64,000 bases of DNA from Pythium myriotylum (taxonomy: Eukaryota > Oomycota > Peronosporomycetes > Pythiales > Pythiaceae), in the NCBI GenBank assembly GCA_023091665.1, contig JALJCQ010000022.1:248001-312000 (forward strand), read 5' to 3'. Made by a program: the position numbers and the translations under genes. The notes beneath the pieces were generated by a model, which saw only the letters and a list, made by a program, of their open reading frames with translations, ran no database searches and was not told the origin of the DNA. Numbering within the stretch: position 1 is the first letter of the stretch; every line of letters begins with the position of its first letter. Positions 29,001-38,425 of this stretch are shown here, in pieces.

Positions 29001-29906
29001 CTCTGGCAATGGTGCCATATCGACCGTAGACGGGTCGATCGACGACCCCGTCATCACGTCAACGATGTGTACATCATACGATGCGCTCGAGAGCGGGAGC
29101 TGCTCAGCCATGGGCTCGGACGTTTCCGAAGGGCGTGGAGACGGCTCAACCGCACGCGGGCACGCGACAGGGGGACACATCCCCGAAGCATCTTCCATGC
29201 TGGTACTCGGAAGGGGCGGAGACGACTCGACGCCCTCTTCTACGCCGTACTCCACGGCAGACGGCACGACCGTCTCCGGAACACTCGAGGTGTCCATGGC
29301 GTTCACTACGCCAATGAAGTAGGCACTTTCATCATCCTTGATGGGGCTCGTCAGCCGGCGGACGAAGGAGGGTTCATGACGCTCCTGAACTCCGTTCCTG
29401 CCGGGAGACGTGCTCCCAATCGACTTGGTCCTCCAGTCGATCCACGGCTCATGGCGCTCCAGCCACGGCATTCCGAGGATGAGATCAAAACTCTCATTCA
29501 TGTCGAGCACTGTAAAGCGCTCGACTGAGTCGAAATCGACAAACGCAATGCGTAGATCGACCTCGATCTTCCTCGTCTCTGCGACGATTCCCGTCGCAAG
29601 ACGCACAGAGACTCTTCCGAGATCTCGCTCACAAGCTTGAGCAAACAGAGAAGGATTTTCAGCAATACTTTGCTTGCGACCGTAATTGCGCGTCGCACCA
29701 GAGTCTATTAAGACCTTAAAGGAACGTGAGAATCCTTTCACTTGAGCAGTGACGACGATGAGTTCGCCACTGACACGTTGCTTGTCAGCTGCCGAGAAGA
29801 GACCTTCTCTAGGGGGCGGCCCGCCCCGCGATGATGTCGTGTTCGATCTCGCGGAGCGAGGGGTGATCGCCCCAGCAGACTGCCCCGCGTCTACTGGGAA
29901 TTGTCG
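25323..29906 (-). CDS. pol: Ty3/gypsy Pol (PR-RT-RH-IN-chromodomain), unit 1
   Basis: Pol frame of 1527 codons after the frameshift (residue numbers count from the open-frame start at 30038). Aspartic protease: LIDSGATRNY with D112. Reverse transcriptase: about 440-700, catalytic YFDDIYVH with D611/D612. RNase H: VVCDASDYA (D764) and YTDHASL. Integrase zinc finger: H969/H979 region with C1009 and C1012; catalytic D1041, D1102 and E1138, the last two with exactly 35 residues between. Then the GPY/F-type LLPRFIGPFKVVKRSGNSYR and a C-terminal chromodomain (HFHVESLGRVRTRRG, ILVKWLGYPKSQSSWVEE, about 1481-1525), which tethers integration to chromatin. No stops or frameshifts. This unit lacks its own 5' LTR and full gag, so it is not autonomous. 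Confidence 0.95.
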   Translation of the reverse strand, partial: RQFPVDAGQSAGAITPRSARSNTTSSRGGPPPREGLFSAADKQRVSGELIVVTAQVKGFSRSFKVLIDSGATRNYGRKQSIAENPSLFAQACERDLGRVSVRLATGIVAETRKIEVDLRIAFVDFDSVERFTVLDMNESFDLILGMPWLERHEPWIDWRTKSIGSTSPGRNGVQERHEPSFVRRLTSPIKDDESAYFIGVVNAMDTSSVPETVVPSAVEYGVEEGVESSPPLPSTSMEDASGMCPPVACPRAVEPSPRPSETSEPMAEQLPLSSASYDVHIVDVMTGSSIDPSTVDMAPLPEFSELTSLEELPMDDFVRELKAGEIAEVVILRSERDLAQLNTSTVIDEDVLVEFRQKFDARRGSAILKNPKDRFYPLVKRFAETCLSKNPPAGLPPDRGVRHEIKLKLGSSYATVRQWALPAEQSDFIDEFFAKKAKAGLVRESVSPHSAPTFCVRKPNGKWRIVHAYNKLNAQTIPASTPIPRKDVIIHRMSGAKKFSSLDLVDGYYQVLMERGDIPKTAVSTPSGMLWEWLVMPQGLSNAPATFNRLVTHLFRPLRAFAQTYFDDIYVHTRPEPGRDLDALHEDHLRQVLECLEEHKLYANLDKCIFGAEEIPVLGCFVGVDGVRADPEKVKAIAEWPSPQSVKDLRKWLGLANYLHRFTKNYAEMARPLTQLLKNDVDWSWSHDTEAAFQRIKESLLQAPILALPDDSAPYGVVCDASDYAIGCALLQKDQEGHERVVSYQSRQLQAAEKDYPVHDKELLAMKYALVKFRVHLLGASPFVVYTDHASLRTATQSPHLSPRMARWLSFFSEYNFSVEYKPGRLNVLADALSRRPDYEMNHLTSVVSDVYELIRDAYEGDAQCAAIIRALQDPHAAKSLAPRVRARVHRYSFRDGLLRYQTSPGEEDRIVVPSDEDLRYVIAHGVHDAPGAGHLGREKTYSLLSPRFWWPKMYKWVSRYVRTCDVCQRVKPSAHSQAPLQSLPVPSDCWRSVSMDFFFGMPRTSRGHNGVLVFVDRLSKMVHLAPVSDTCTGLDCARLFVDVVFRHHGLPDSIVSDRDPRFTSDFWEGLFQILGSRLDMSTADHPETDGQTERANRVVEDILRSYCASDPLSWCDHLPMVEFAMNNSVHASTGLSPFYVNGLRHPALPLCLMGEFEAGSSGARQLLAAQLNGIPKIAERRKLDDFLTTRVNVVSRVRDAMAAAQDLQKEQADKRGRKNTMVFKEGDFVLVNTKNFSQNAVSRLDSTKLLPRFIGPFKVVKRSGNSYRLDLPSWIQTHPTFYVGLLKPYLRPVETEEESGEVPSGDFPDGLSPTTSVPTQAIEIANEDAVPAGSQAVCGGRNTPARDARCDDEASTGPPPVLRRSARVAAARRSSTGSTDPPPSTYRRDRPSRVGADTGRQQRDINPQGLRSHTKRKARRPIREPLPVIDRTGTPHFHVESLGRVRTRRGNREILVKWLGYPKSQSSWVEEQVLREDCLDLLREHERNHPEWFQLRHLPCGEKSLEKVDLEQSPQGGSEAQLQCQQ

Positions 29907-30340
29907 TTTCCCTGAGACGCGGAGGCGGGTCCGCCTCGGCCTACCGAGCGACGTGGTCTTCCACGACGGGCGCGTGCACTGCCCTTGTTGCGCGGGCAAT
30001 CGCGCTGGAAGTGGCCAAACTTCCCACAAGTGAAACACTTGATGTGAAGTGCCTTCACGTCGATCGCACTCAAGTCGAACGTGCTCAGATCGACTCCGCT
30101 GAGGTCAATTACACTCAGATCCATCGGCTCCGAAGCCGGAGGTTGGACCGGAGGAACCGGAGACGGCGCTGCCGGATTCGCGGGTAGACCCCGTGCGAGG
30201 CGCTGGACGTAGTCTTCTCGCAGCGCGACGACGAATGCGTCTTCCAAGAACGCCGGTTCTTCGCGGAAAACCGCGGCCTTTTCGGGGCCGGGATTCGTCC
30301 CTTCCATGAAGGTCGTGAGCATCTTACAAGCGAATACCAC
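29891..30340 (-). pseudogene. gag: 3' gag fragment fused to flank DNA, unit 1
   Basis: Gag from LTTFMEGTNPGPEK to its stop, with the nucleocapsid zinc knuckle C-x2-C-x4-H-x4-C (CFTCGKFGHFQRDC) and the G GGA AAC frameshift site at 29906-29912. Its 5' part is lost at the duplication junction (30320/30321). Flank DNA supplies an in-frame ATG six codons before the junction, so a 149-residue nucleocapsid-like product is still readable. No stop interrupts it. Confidence 0.85.
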
Positions 30341-30997
30341 CTGTCTTCAAAACCGCCTGAATAGAGAGCTTTTCAACCTAACCCTAAAACACCTGTCGAC
30401 ACAAATGTATTGAAGGTCACTATAATGAAACAATAATTCTTGAATAGAAGGTCGTCGCCTATGAGAATACTTCGCTTGTAAGATATAGAACTGAGTACAT
30501 GCAGCGGACCGTGGTCGACCATGGTTGCTGTGCCCAAAGCGATTCCCTTGTGGTCGTGCCTGGTTTGGGGTTTCAGCATGAATGCGTGTATGCTGCAGTC
30601 CTCGAGGATGCGGGGGATCTCCATCCCGTTCGCGTGCGCCTCGAGCGCCTTCTTCAGGTCTTCCTCCGTCCAGAGCTTGCGGCGCTGAACCATCGTTGCG
30701 ATATGGTCTCTTCGAATAGGCAAAAGTGCAAAACGAGGGCCCACCTCGCGAGCCATGGGGGCATCGTCTTCGCGCATTTTTTTTTTGCGCGGAACGAGTG
30801 TGCTCAATGAGCGCTTTGGCTTGCCGACAACCATAAACCGCTGCGCCAAAAATCCCGCCAATGAACGGACTCGATTTGCCTATACGATTCATCGATTGGC
30901 TAAGAGCATCTCCACCGGTCACTGCAAATCGCCCCTGTAAAAGTGTTTTCAGTGATATTTTTCCCGGAGAGAAATTTATTTTCCCACCGGTCACCGA

Positions 30998-31300
30998 TGT
31001 AGCGGTCCACGTGACCACTACACAGCACTTCGCTTGGAGGAAGTGAGAGCAGCCGCTCCGAGTCGACCCCTGTCGACGAGCGCCAAAGACTTGGCAAAAG
31101 GCGAACTGCCATATATTAATCCTCTCTGAGGATTAACCCTAGAGCCCTATATCCCTGGTAAATAAACCGGGGATATTACCTACTGAAATCTGATAAACCT
31201 GAGTCACTACTTAGGGTAACTTTTCCCCTAAGTGGACCACCCTAATTATGTAACCACACTACCTATGTAACTGCAAGTATAACTTGTGTACCCCGCTACA
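30998..31300 (-). repeat. 3' LTR of unit 2
   Basis: Identical to the LTR at 24083-24385 as far as read, and again preceded by ACCGA from the duplicated flank. Confidence 0.95.
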
Positions 31301-31510
31301 CCACCCCCACCCAAAATAGAAGACCGGGGGTTTAATGGAGCAGGTCACGGTACAAAGAGAGAGCGAGAGAGGGAGAAGAAGGAAAAACCGAGAGAAGCAC
31401 CAAGACGAGAGCGCGCCGCCCGCGCACGGAGATTTCCGAAGGCCGTCCGCAGTCGGCACGGTAGCGCGGAGCGCCGCGAGCAGCACAACACAAGCTGCGA
31501 CAAGGGACGC

Positions 31511-32962
31511 ATGTCCACCCCAAGAGCCGCAGCGGCCGCTGCCGACCCCGGCCCCAACGACGACGAAGACCAACCGATGAGCTCACCACCTCCGGCGGAG
31601 TCACCGCCACGCCCGCGCGACCGCGCGCTCGAAGACGTCGAGGAAGGCGAAGTTCGCGGGCGTGCCGACGCAAAGACGATGACGCCCAGCGAGTATCGCG
31701 AGCGGAAGACCGCCCCACCGACCCACGACGAAGAGAAACCGCGCGACCCGACGCCGCAAGCTCAAGATGAGTGGGCGCTCGCGCGCGAGGCGCGCCTGCG
31801 AGAGCAGCGCCTGCTGATGGCTCAGCCAAAGGTCACGCACCGTGACATCCGCGATGGCGCGTTCGACAGCCCAGATCGACGGCGCCCAGCGCCTGCGACT
31901 CGTCAGGACTCACCCGTCCGCGTCGCCGACAGGGTGAGCACCTACGACTTCGGCCTGGGTGCTCCCTGTACGATTGGCGAAGCCCTCGCCGAGCGACACA
32001 TGTCGCGAGCGACATTCAACCAGTGGCGCTACCACCAGCGTGGGCCGATCTTCGGCGTGCCGATTATCGTCGAGCCCGGCCGCTCGCCGGATGAGTTCAA
32101 CACTCAGTTCTGGAGGTGGGTCGAGCTCACCAAGCGTGTCGACGTGGCGCGGATGCGCAACCCGACGTACGTCGGGGAAGTGAAGAAGCTCCGTGATATG
32201 CGAATTCGTTTCGCCAAGTTGTACGTCGACAACAGAGTCACTGCTGACATTGAAGCTGCGCTTCTGACCCACCCTGTGGGGACTGCTCAAGGTCAACCTT
32301 CTCGAGACTCTTCTCACCGCACGGCAGATGCCGCAATTGGAACCACTCGGGGTGGTTCCGCTCGTGCTCGCGGAGCAAGTCGAGGCAGTCCTCGCGAAGC
32401 ACCTGCTCCTCAACCCACGAACTCTGGGACTTGGGATATCCCAGCCACTTCACCAAGATCTCGCGATTCCCGCGACGCGTACGCACGCGACCAAGCGACT
32501 CAACGTGGAAGTGGGGAGTCCCAGTACGGTCGATCACCGGAAGCGGCTCGCGGATCGGCCGCCGCGCCTTCCGCTTGGTATGGCTACGCAGCCCCTGCGG
32601 GTTTATATCCCGCTGCTGACGCCCAGTATCAGCTCCGACGCGACTTGGTCGATCTCGACGATAGGTCGAGGGAGGCGGATCGGTGGATCCGGTCGAACTT
32701 CGACGAGCTGCAGCGACTCGCGCCGATCGTCGCAAGACAGGAGGAGGCCCTGTGGACGCTTCATCGTCGCATCGAGCATCTCGAGCGGGAGTGTTTCGAC
32801 CTCCGCAAACAGCTTGGCTTCCAGCAGGGACGGCGTCCTCGTTCGCGATCTCGATCGCCTGCGTCGGTACGCTCGTGGTCGGCGACAAGCCATCAGGGAA
32901 GTCGCCGCTCGGGACCTCACCCGACTCCTCCTCCGTCTCCACGGGACGAAGGTACGGCTTAA
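31511..32962 (+). CDS. antisense ORF, unit 2
   Basis: Same 483-codon frame as at 24596-26047, same protein. Confidence 0.5.
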   Translation: MSTPRAAAAAADPGPNDDEDQPMSSPPPAESPPRPRDRALEDVEEGEVRGRADAKTMTPSEYRERKTAPPTHDEEKPRDPTPQAQDEWALAREARLREQRLLMAQPKVTHRDIRDGAFDSPDRRRPAPATRQDSPVRVADRVSTYDFGLGAPCTIGEALAERHMSRATFNQWRYHQRGPIFGVPIIVEPGRSPDEFNTQFWRWVELTKRVDVARMRNPTYVGEVKKLRDMRIRFAKLYVDNRVTADIEAALLTHPVGTAQGQPSRDSSHRTADAAIGTTRGGSARARGASRGSPREAPAPQPTNSGTWDIPATSPRSRDSRDAYARDQATQRGSGESQYGRSPEAARGSAAAPSAWYGYAAPAGLYPAADAQYQLRRDLVDLDDRSREADRWIRSNFDELQRLAPIVARQEEALWTLHRRIEHLERECFDLRKQLGFQQGRRPRSRSRSPASVRSWSATSHQGSRRSGPHPTPPPSPRDEGTA

Positions 32963-35900
32963 GTAAGCCCACGTAAAACGTCGGATGCGTCTGGATCCAG
33001 CTTGGCAGATCCAGACGATAGGAGTTGCCACTCCTCTTCACCACTTTGAAGGGGCCGATGAACCTCGGTAACAGCTTCGTGCTGTCGAGACGCGAGACCG
33101 CGTTCTGAGAGAAGTTCTTCGTATTGACTAATACAAAGTCCCCTTCTTTAAACACCATTGTGTTCTTGCGACCTCGCTTGTCTGCCTGTTCTTTTTGCAG
33201 ATCTTGGGCAGCAGCCATGGCGTCTCGTACGCGTGAGACAACGTTAACACGTGTCGTCAGGAAGTCATCCAACTTGCGGCGTTCCGCGATCTTGGGTATC
33301 CCATTGAGTTGGGCAGCAAGGAGTTGCCGAGCTCCACTTGAGCCAGCCTCGAACTCACCCATGAGGCAAAGAGGGAGAGCCGGATGGCGGAGACCATTCA
33401 CATAGAATGGAGACAAGCCTGTCGAGGCATGAACAGAATTGTTCATGGCGAACTCCACCATGGGGAGGTGATCGCACCACGAGAGCGGATCGCTCGCGCA
33501 ATATGAGCGGAGGATATCCTCGACAACGCGATTGGCGCGCTCGGTCTGACCGTCGGTCTCCGGATGATCCGCGGTCGACATGTCGAGCCTGGACCCCAGG
33601 ATTTGGAAGAGTCCTTCCCAAAAATCACTCGTGAACCTGGGATCCCGATCGGAGACGATCGAATCGGGTAACCCGTGATGACGGAATACGACGTCAACGA
33701 ACAGTCGTGCACAGTCGAGACCTGTGCAGGTGTCAGACACCGGGGCAAGATGGACCATCTTGCTGAGACGGTCAACAAAGACCAGCACACCGTTGTGCCC
33801 TCTGGACGTTCTCGGCATGCCGAAGAAGAAGTCCATGCTCACAGAGCGCCAGCAATCGCTGGGGACAGGCAAGCTTTGGAGCGGCGCCTGGGAGTGTGCA
33901 CTTGGCTTCACTCGCTGACACACGTCACATGTGCGGACATACCGCGATACCCACTTGTACATCTTGGGCCACCAAAACCTTGGGCTGAGAAGCGAGTACG
34001 TCTTCTCACGGCCGAGATGGCCAGCTCCGGGAGCATCGTGAACGCCGTGAGCGATCACATATCGTAAATCCTCATCTGAGGGTACTACGATGCGATCTTC
34101 TTCGCCAGGCGACGTCTGATACCTCAGGAGGCCGTCGCGGAAAGAGTAACGATGTACTCGAGCCCGAACGCGGGGAGCAAGAGACTTCGCAGCGTGCGGG
34201 TCCTGAAGCGCGCGAATGATCGCTGCACACTGTGCATCGCCCTCATAGGCATCACGAATCAGTTCGTAGACATCAGACACTACTGATGTGAGATGATTCA
34301 TCTCGTAGTCGGGACGCCGAGAGAGTGCGTCAGCGAGCACGTTAAGCCGACCCGGCTTGTACTCAACTGAGAAGTTGTATTCTGAGAAGAATGACAACCA
34401 GCGAGCCATTCGCGGCGACAAGTGTGGGGACTGTGTCGCTGTGCGTAGAGACGCATGGTCCGTATAGACCACGAACGGCGACGCGCCGAGAAGGTGAACG
34501 CGGAATTTCACCAGGGCGTACTTCATCGCCAACAACTCCTTGTCGTGAACTGGATAGTCCTTCTCGGCCGCTTGGAGCTGCCGAGACTGGTAAGAGACGA
34601 CTCTCTCATGACCCTCTTGGTCCTTCTGCAGCAGTGCACAGCCGATCGCATAATCGGAGGCGTCGCAGACGACGCCATACGGAGCTGAGTCATCCGGCAA
34701 CGCCAGGATCGGCGCTTGGAGGAGACTCTCCTTGATCCTTTGGAAGGCCGCTTCCGTGTCGTGGGACCACGACCAATCAACGTCGTTCTTGAGCAGCTGA
34801 GTCAGCGGCCGAGCCATTTCGGCATAGTTCTTCGTGAACCTGTGCAAGTAGTTGGCGAGACCCAACCACTTGCGTAGGTCCTTCACAGACTGTGGCGATG
34901 GCCACTCGGCGATTGCCTTCACCTTCTCGGGATCCGCCCGAACACCGTCGACTCCGACGAAACACCCAAGCACTGGGATCTCTTCGGCACCGAAGATACA
35001 CTTATCCAAGTTGGCATAAAGCTTATGCTCCTCGAGGCATTCGAGAACTTGACGGAGGTGATCCTCATGGAGCGCATCCAAATCACGACCGGGCTCCGGC
35101 CTCGTGTGGACGTAGATGTCGTCAAAGTACGTCTGCGCGAACGCTCGCAGGGGACGGAACAGATGGGTCACCAAGCGATTGAACGTCGCTGGGGCGTTCG
35201 ACAGCCCCTGTGGCATCACTAGCCACTCCCAGAGCATACCGCTCGGCGTACTGACGGCTGTCTTGGGGATATCCCCACGCTCCATGAGCACTTGGTAATA
35301 ACCGTCGACCAAGTCGAGAGAACTGAACTTCTTTGCGCCGGACATCCGGTGGATGATCACATCCTTCCGAGGGATCGGAGTGGACGCAGGAATCGTCTGC
35401 GCGTTCAACTTGTTGTACGCGTGGACAATCCTCCACTTGCCATTTGGCTTGCGCACACAGAACGTTGGTGCGCTGTGAGGCGAGACGCTCTCGCGCACCA
35501 GGCCAGCCTTGGCTTTCTTAGCAAAGAATTCATCAATGAAGTCCGATTGTTCGGCCGGCAGAGCCCACTGGCGAACGGTCGCATAGCTCGAGCCAAGCTT
35601 GAGCTTGATCTCGTGGCGAACGCCACGATCAGGGGGAAGCCCCGCCGGCGGGTTCTTGCTGAGGCAAGTCTCCGCAAACCGCTTGACCAGCGGGTAGAAC
35701 CGATCCTTCGGATTCTTGAGGATGGCCGAACCACGGCGAGCGTCAAACTTCTGACGAAACTCAACGAGGACATCCTCGTCAATCACCGTCGAGGTGTTGA
35801 GTTGAGCGAGATCTCGCTCAGATCGGAGGATCACGACCTCAGCGATCTCACCAGCCTTGAGCTCGCGGACGAAATCGTCCATAGGAAGTTCCTCCAAGCT

Positions 35901-36821
35901 AGTAAGCTCGGAGAACTCTGGCAATGGTGCCATATCGACCGTAGACGGGTCGATCGACGACCCCGTCATCACGTCAACGATGTGTACATCATACGATGCG
36001 CTCGAGAGCGGGAGCTGCTCAGCCATGGGCTCGGACGTTTCCGAAGGGCGTGGAGACGGCTCAACCGCACGCGGGCACGCGACAGGGGGACACATCCCCG
36101 AAGCATCTTCCATGCTGGTACTCGGAAGGGGCGGAGACGACTCGACGCCCTCTTCTACGCCGTACTCCACGGCAGACGGCACGACCGTCTCCGGAACACT
36201 CGAGGTGTCCATGGCGTTCACTACGCCAATGAAGTAGGCACTTTCATCATCCTTGATGGGGCTCGTCAGCCGGCGGACGAAGGAGGGTTCATGACGCTCC
36301 TGAACTCCGTTCCTGCCGGGAGACGTGCTCCCAATCGACTTGGTCCTCCAGTCGATCCACGGCTCATGGCGCTCCAGCCACGGCATTCCGAGGATGAGAT
36401 CAAAACTCTCATTCATGTCGAGCACTGTAAAGCGCTCGACTGAGTCGAAATCGACAAACGCAATGCGTAGATCGACCTCGATCTTCCTCGTCTCTGCGAC
36501 GATTCCCGTCGCAAGACGCACAGAGACTCTTCCGAGATCTCGCTCACAAGCTTGAGCAAACAGAGAAGGATTTTCAGCAATACTTTGCTTGCGACCGTAA
36601 TTGCGCGTCGCACCAGAGTCTATTAAGACCTTAAAGGAACGTGAGAATCCTTTCACTTGAGCAGTGACGACGATGAGTTCGCCACTGACACGTTGCTTGT
36701 CAGCTGCCGAGAAGAGACCTTCTCTAGGGGGCGGCCCGCCCCGCGATGATGTCGTGTTCGATCTCGCGGAGCGAGGGGTGATCGCCCCAGCAGACTGCCC
36801 CGCGTCTACTGGGAATTGTCG
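32238..36821 (-). CDS. pol: Ty3/gypsy Pol, unit 2
   Basis: Intact copy with the same protein as unit 1; the frameshift heptamer is at 36821-36827. Confidence 0.95.
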   Translation of the reverse strand, partial: RQFPVDAGQSAGAITPRSARSNTTSSRGGPPPREGLFSAADKQRVSGELIVVTAQVKGFSRSFKVLIDSGATRNYGRKQSIAENPSLFAQACERDLGRVSVRLATGIVAETRKIEVDLRIAFVDFDSVERFTVLDMNESFDLILGMPWLERHEPWIDWRTKSIGSTSPGRNGVQERHEPSFVRRLTSPIKDDESAYFIGVVNAMDTSSVPETVVPSAVEYGVEEGVESSPPLPSTSMEDASGMCPPVACPRAVEPSPRPSETSEPMAEQLPLSSASYDVHIVDVMTGSSIDPSTVDMAPLPEFSELTSLEELPMDDFVRELKAGEIAEVVILRSERDLAQLNTSTVIDEDVLVEFRQKFDARRGSAILKNPKDRFYPLVKRFAETCLSKNPPAGLPPDRGVRHEIKLKLGSSYATVRQWALPAEQSDFIDEFFAKKAKAGLVRESVSPHSAPTFCVRKPNGKWRIVHAYNKLNAQTIPASTPIPRKDVIIHRMSGAKKFSSLDLVDGYYQVLMERGDIPKTAVSTPSGMLWEWLVMPQGLSNAPATFNRLVTHLFRPLRAFAQTYFDDIYVHTRPEPGRDLDALHEDHLRQVLECLEEHKLYANLDKCIFGAEEIPVLGCFVGVDGVRADPEKVKAIAEWPSPQSVKDLRKWLGLANYLHRFTKNYAEMARPLTQLLKNDVDWSWSHDTEAAFQRIKESLLQAPILALPDDSAPYGVVCDASDYAIGCALLQKDQEGHERVVSYQSRQLQAAEKDYPVHDKELLAMKYALVKFRVHLLGASPFVVYTDHASLRTATQSPHLSPRMARWLSFFSEYNFSVEYKPGRLNVLADALSRRPDYEMNHLTSVVSDVYELIRDAYEGDAQCAAIIRALQDPHAAKSLAPRVRARVHRYSFRDGLLRYQTSPGEEDRIVVPSDEDLRYVIAHGVHDAPGAGHLGREKTYSLLSPRFWWPKMYKWVSRYVRTCDVCQRVKPSAHSQAPLQSLPVPSDCWRSVSMDFFFGMPRTSRGHNGVLVFVDRLSKMVHLAPVSDTCTGLDCARLFVDVVFRHHGLPDSIVSDRDPRFTSDFWEGLFQILGSRLDMSTADHPETDGQTERANRVVEDILRSYCASDPLSWCDHLPMVEFAMNNSVHASTGLSPFYVNGLRHPALPLCLMGEFEAGSSGARQLLAAQLNGIPKIAERRKLDDFLTTRVNVVSRVRDAMAAAQDLQKEQADKRGRKNTMVFKEGDFVLVNTKNFSQNAVSRLDSTKLLPRFIGPFKVVKRSGNSYRLDLPSWIQTHPTFYVGLLKPYLRPVETEEESGEVPSGDFPDGLSPTTSVPTQAIEIANEDAVPAGSQAVCGGRNTPARDARCDDEASTGPPPVLRRSARVAAARRSSTGSTDPPPSTYRRDRPSRVGADTGRQQRDINPQGLRSHTKRKARRPIREPLPVIDRTGTPHFHVESLGRVRTRRGNREILVKWLGYPKSQSSWVEEQVLREDCLDLLREHERNHPEWFQLRHLPCGEKSLEKVDLEQSPQGGSEAQLQCQQ

Positions 36822-37255
36822 TTTCCCTGAGACGCGGAGGCGGGTCCGCCTCGGCCTACCGAGCGACGTGGTCTTCCACGACGGGCGCGTGCACTGCCCT
36901 TGTTGCGCGGGCAATCGCGCTGGAAGTGGCCAAACTTCCCACAAGTGAAACACTTGATGTGAAGTGCCTTCACGTCGATCGCACTCAAGTCGAACGTGCT
37001 CAGATCGACTCCGCTGAGGTCAATTACACTCAGATCCATCGGCTCCGAAGCCGGAGGTTGGACCGGAGGAACCGGAGACGGCGCTGCCGGATTCGCGGGT
37101 AGACCCCGTGCGAGGCGCTGGACGTAGTCTTCTCGCAGCGCGACGACGAATGCGTCTTCCAAGAACGCCGGTTCTTCGCGGAAAACCGCGGCCTTTTCGG
37201 GGCCGGGATTCGTCCCTTCCATGAAGGTCGTGAGCATCTTACAAGCGAATACCAC
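36806..37255 (-). pseudogene. gag: 3' gag fragment, unit 2
   Basis: Same junction product as in unit 1, with the zinc knuckle retained and the 5' part replaced by flank at 37235/37236. Confidence 0.85.
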
Positions 37256-37912
37256 CTGTCTTCAAAACCGCCTGAATAGAGAGCTTTTCAACCTAACCCT
37301 AAAACACCTGTCGACACAAATGTATTGAAGGTCACTATAATGAAACAATAATTCTTGAATAGAAGGTCGTCGCCTATGAGAATACTTCGCTTGTAAGATA
37401 TAGAACTGAGTACATGCAGCGGACCGTGGTCGACCATGGTTGCTGTGCCCAAAGCGATTCCCTTGTGGTCGTGCCTGGTTTGGGGTTTCAGCATGAATGC
37501 GTGTATGCTGCAGTCCTCGAGGATGCGGGGGATCTCCATCCCGTTCGCGTGCGCCTCGAGCGCCTTCTTCAGGTCTTCCTCCGTCCAGAGCTTGCGGCGC
37601 TGAACCATCGTTGCGATATGGTCTCTTCGAATAGGCAAAAGTGCAAAACGAGGGCCCACCTCGCGAGCCATGGGGGCATCGTCTTCGCGCATTTTTTTTT
37701 TGCGCGGAACGAGTGTGCTCAATGAGCGCTTTGGCTTGCCGACAACCATAAACCGCTGCGCCAAAAATCCCGCCAATGAACGGACTCGATTTGCCTATAC
37801 GATTCATCGATTGGCTAAGAGCATCTCCACCGGTCACTGCAAATCGCCCCTGTAAAAGTGTTTTCAGTGATATTTTTCCCGGAGAGAAATTTATTTTCCC
37901 ACCGGTCACCGA

Positions 37913-38215
37913 TGTAGCGGTCCACGTGACCACTACACAGCACTTCGCTTGGAGGAAGTGAGAGCAGCCGCTCCGAGTCGACCCCTGTCGACGAGCGCCA
38001 AAGACTTGGCAAAAGGCGAACTGCCATATATTAATCCTCTCTGAGGATTAACCCTAGAGCCCTATATCCCTGGTAAATAAACCGGGGATATTACCTACTG
38101 AAATCTGATAAACCTGAGTCACTACTTAGGGTAACTTTTCCCCTAAGTGGACCACCCTAATTATGTAACCACACTACCTATGTAACTGCAAGTATAACTT
38201 GTGTACCCCGCTACA
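37913..38215 (-). repeat. 3' LTR of unit 3
   Basis: Identical to the other 3' LTRs as far as read, preceded by ACCGA. Confidence 0.95.
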
Positions 38216-38425
38216 CCACCCCCACCCAAAATAGAAGACCGGGGGTTTAATGGAGCAGGTCACGGTACAAAGAGAGAGCGAGAGAGGGAGAAGAAGGAAA
38301 AACCGAGAGAAGCACCAAGACGAGAGCGCGCCGCCCGCGCACGGAGATTTCCGAAGGCCGTCCGCAGTCGGCACGGTAGCGCGGAGCGCCGCGAGCAGCA
38401 CAACACAAGCTGCGACAAGGGACGC

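Noticed and set aside
28377..29528. 383-codon plus-strand ORF opposite pol, repeated in each unit
   Set aside because: It mirrors the well-conserved RT/protease region of Pol with low-complexity Arg-rich composition; a shadow frame.
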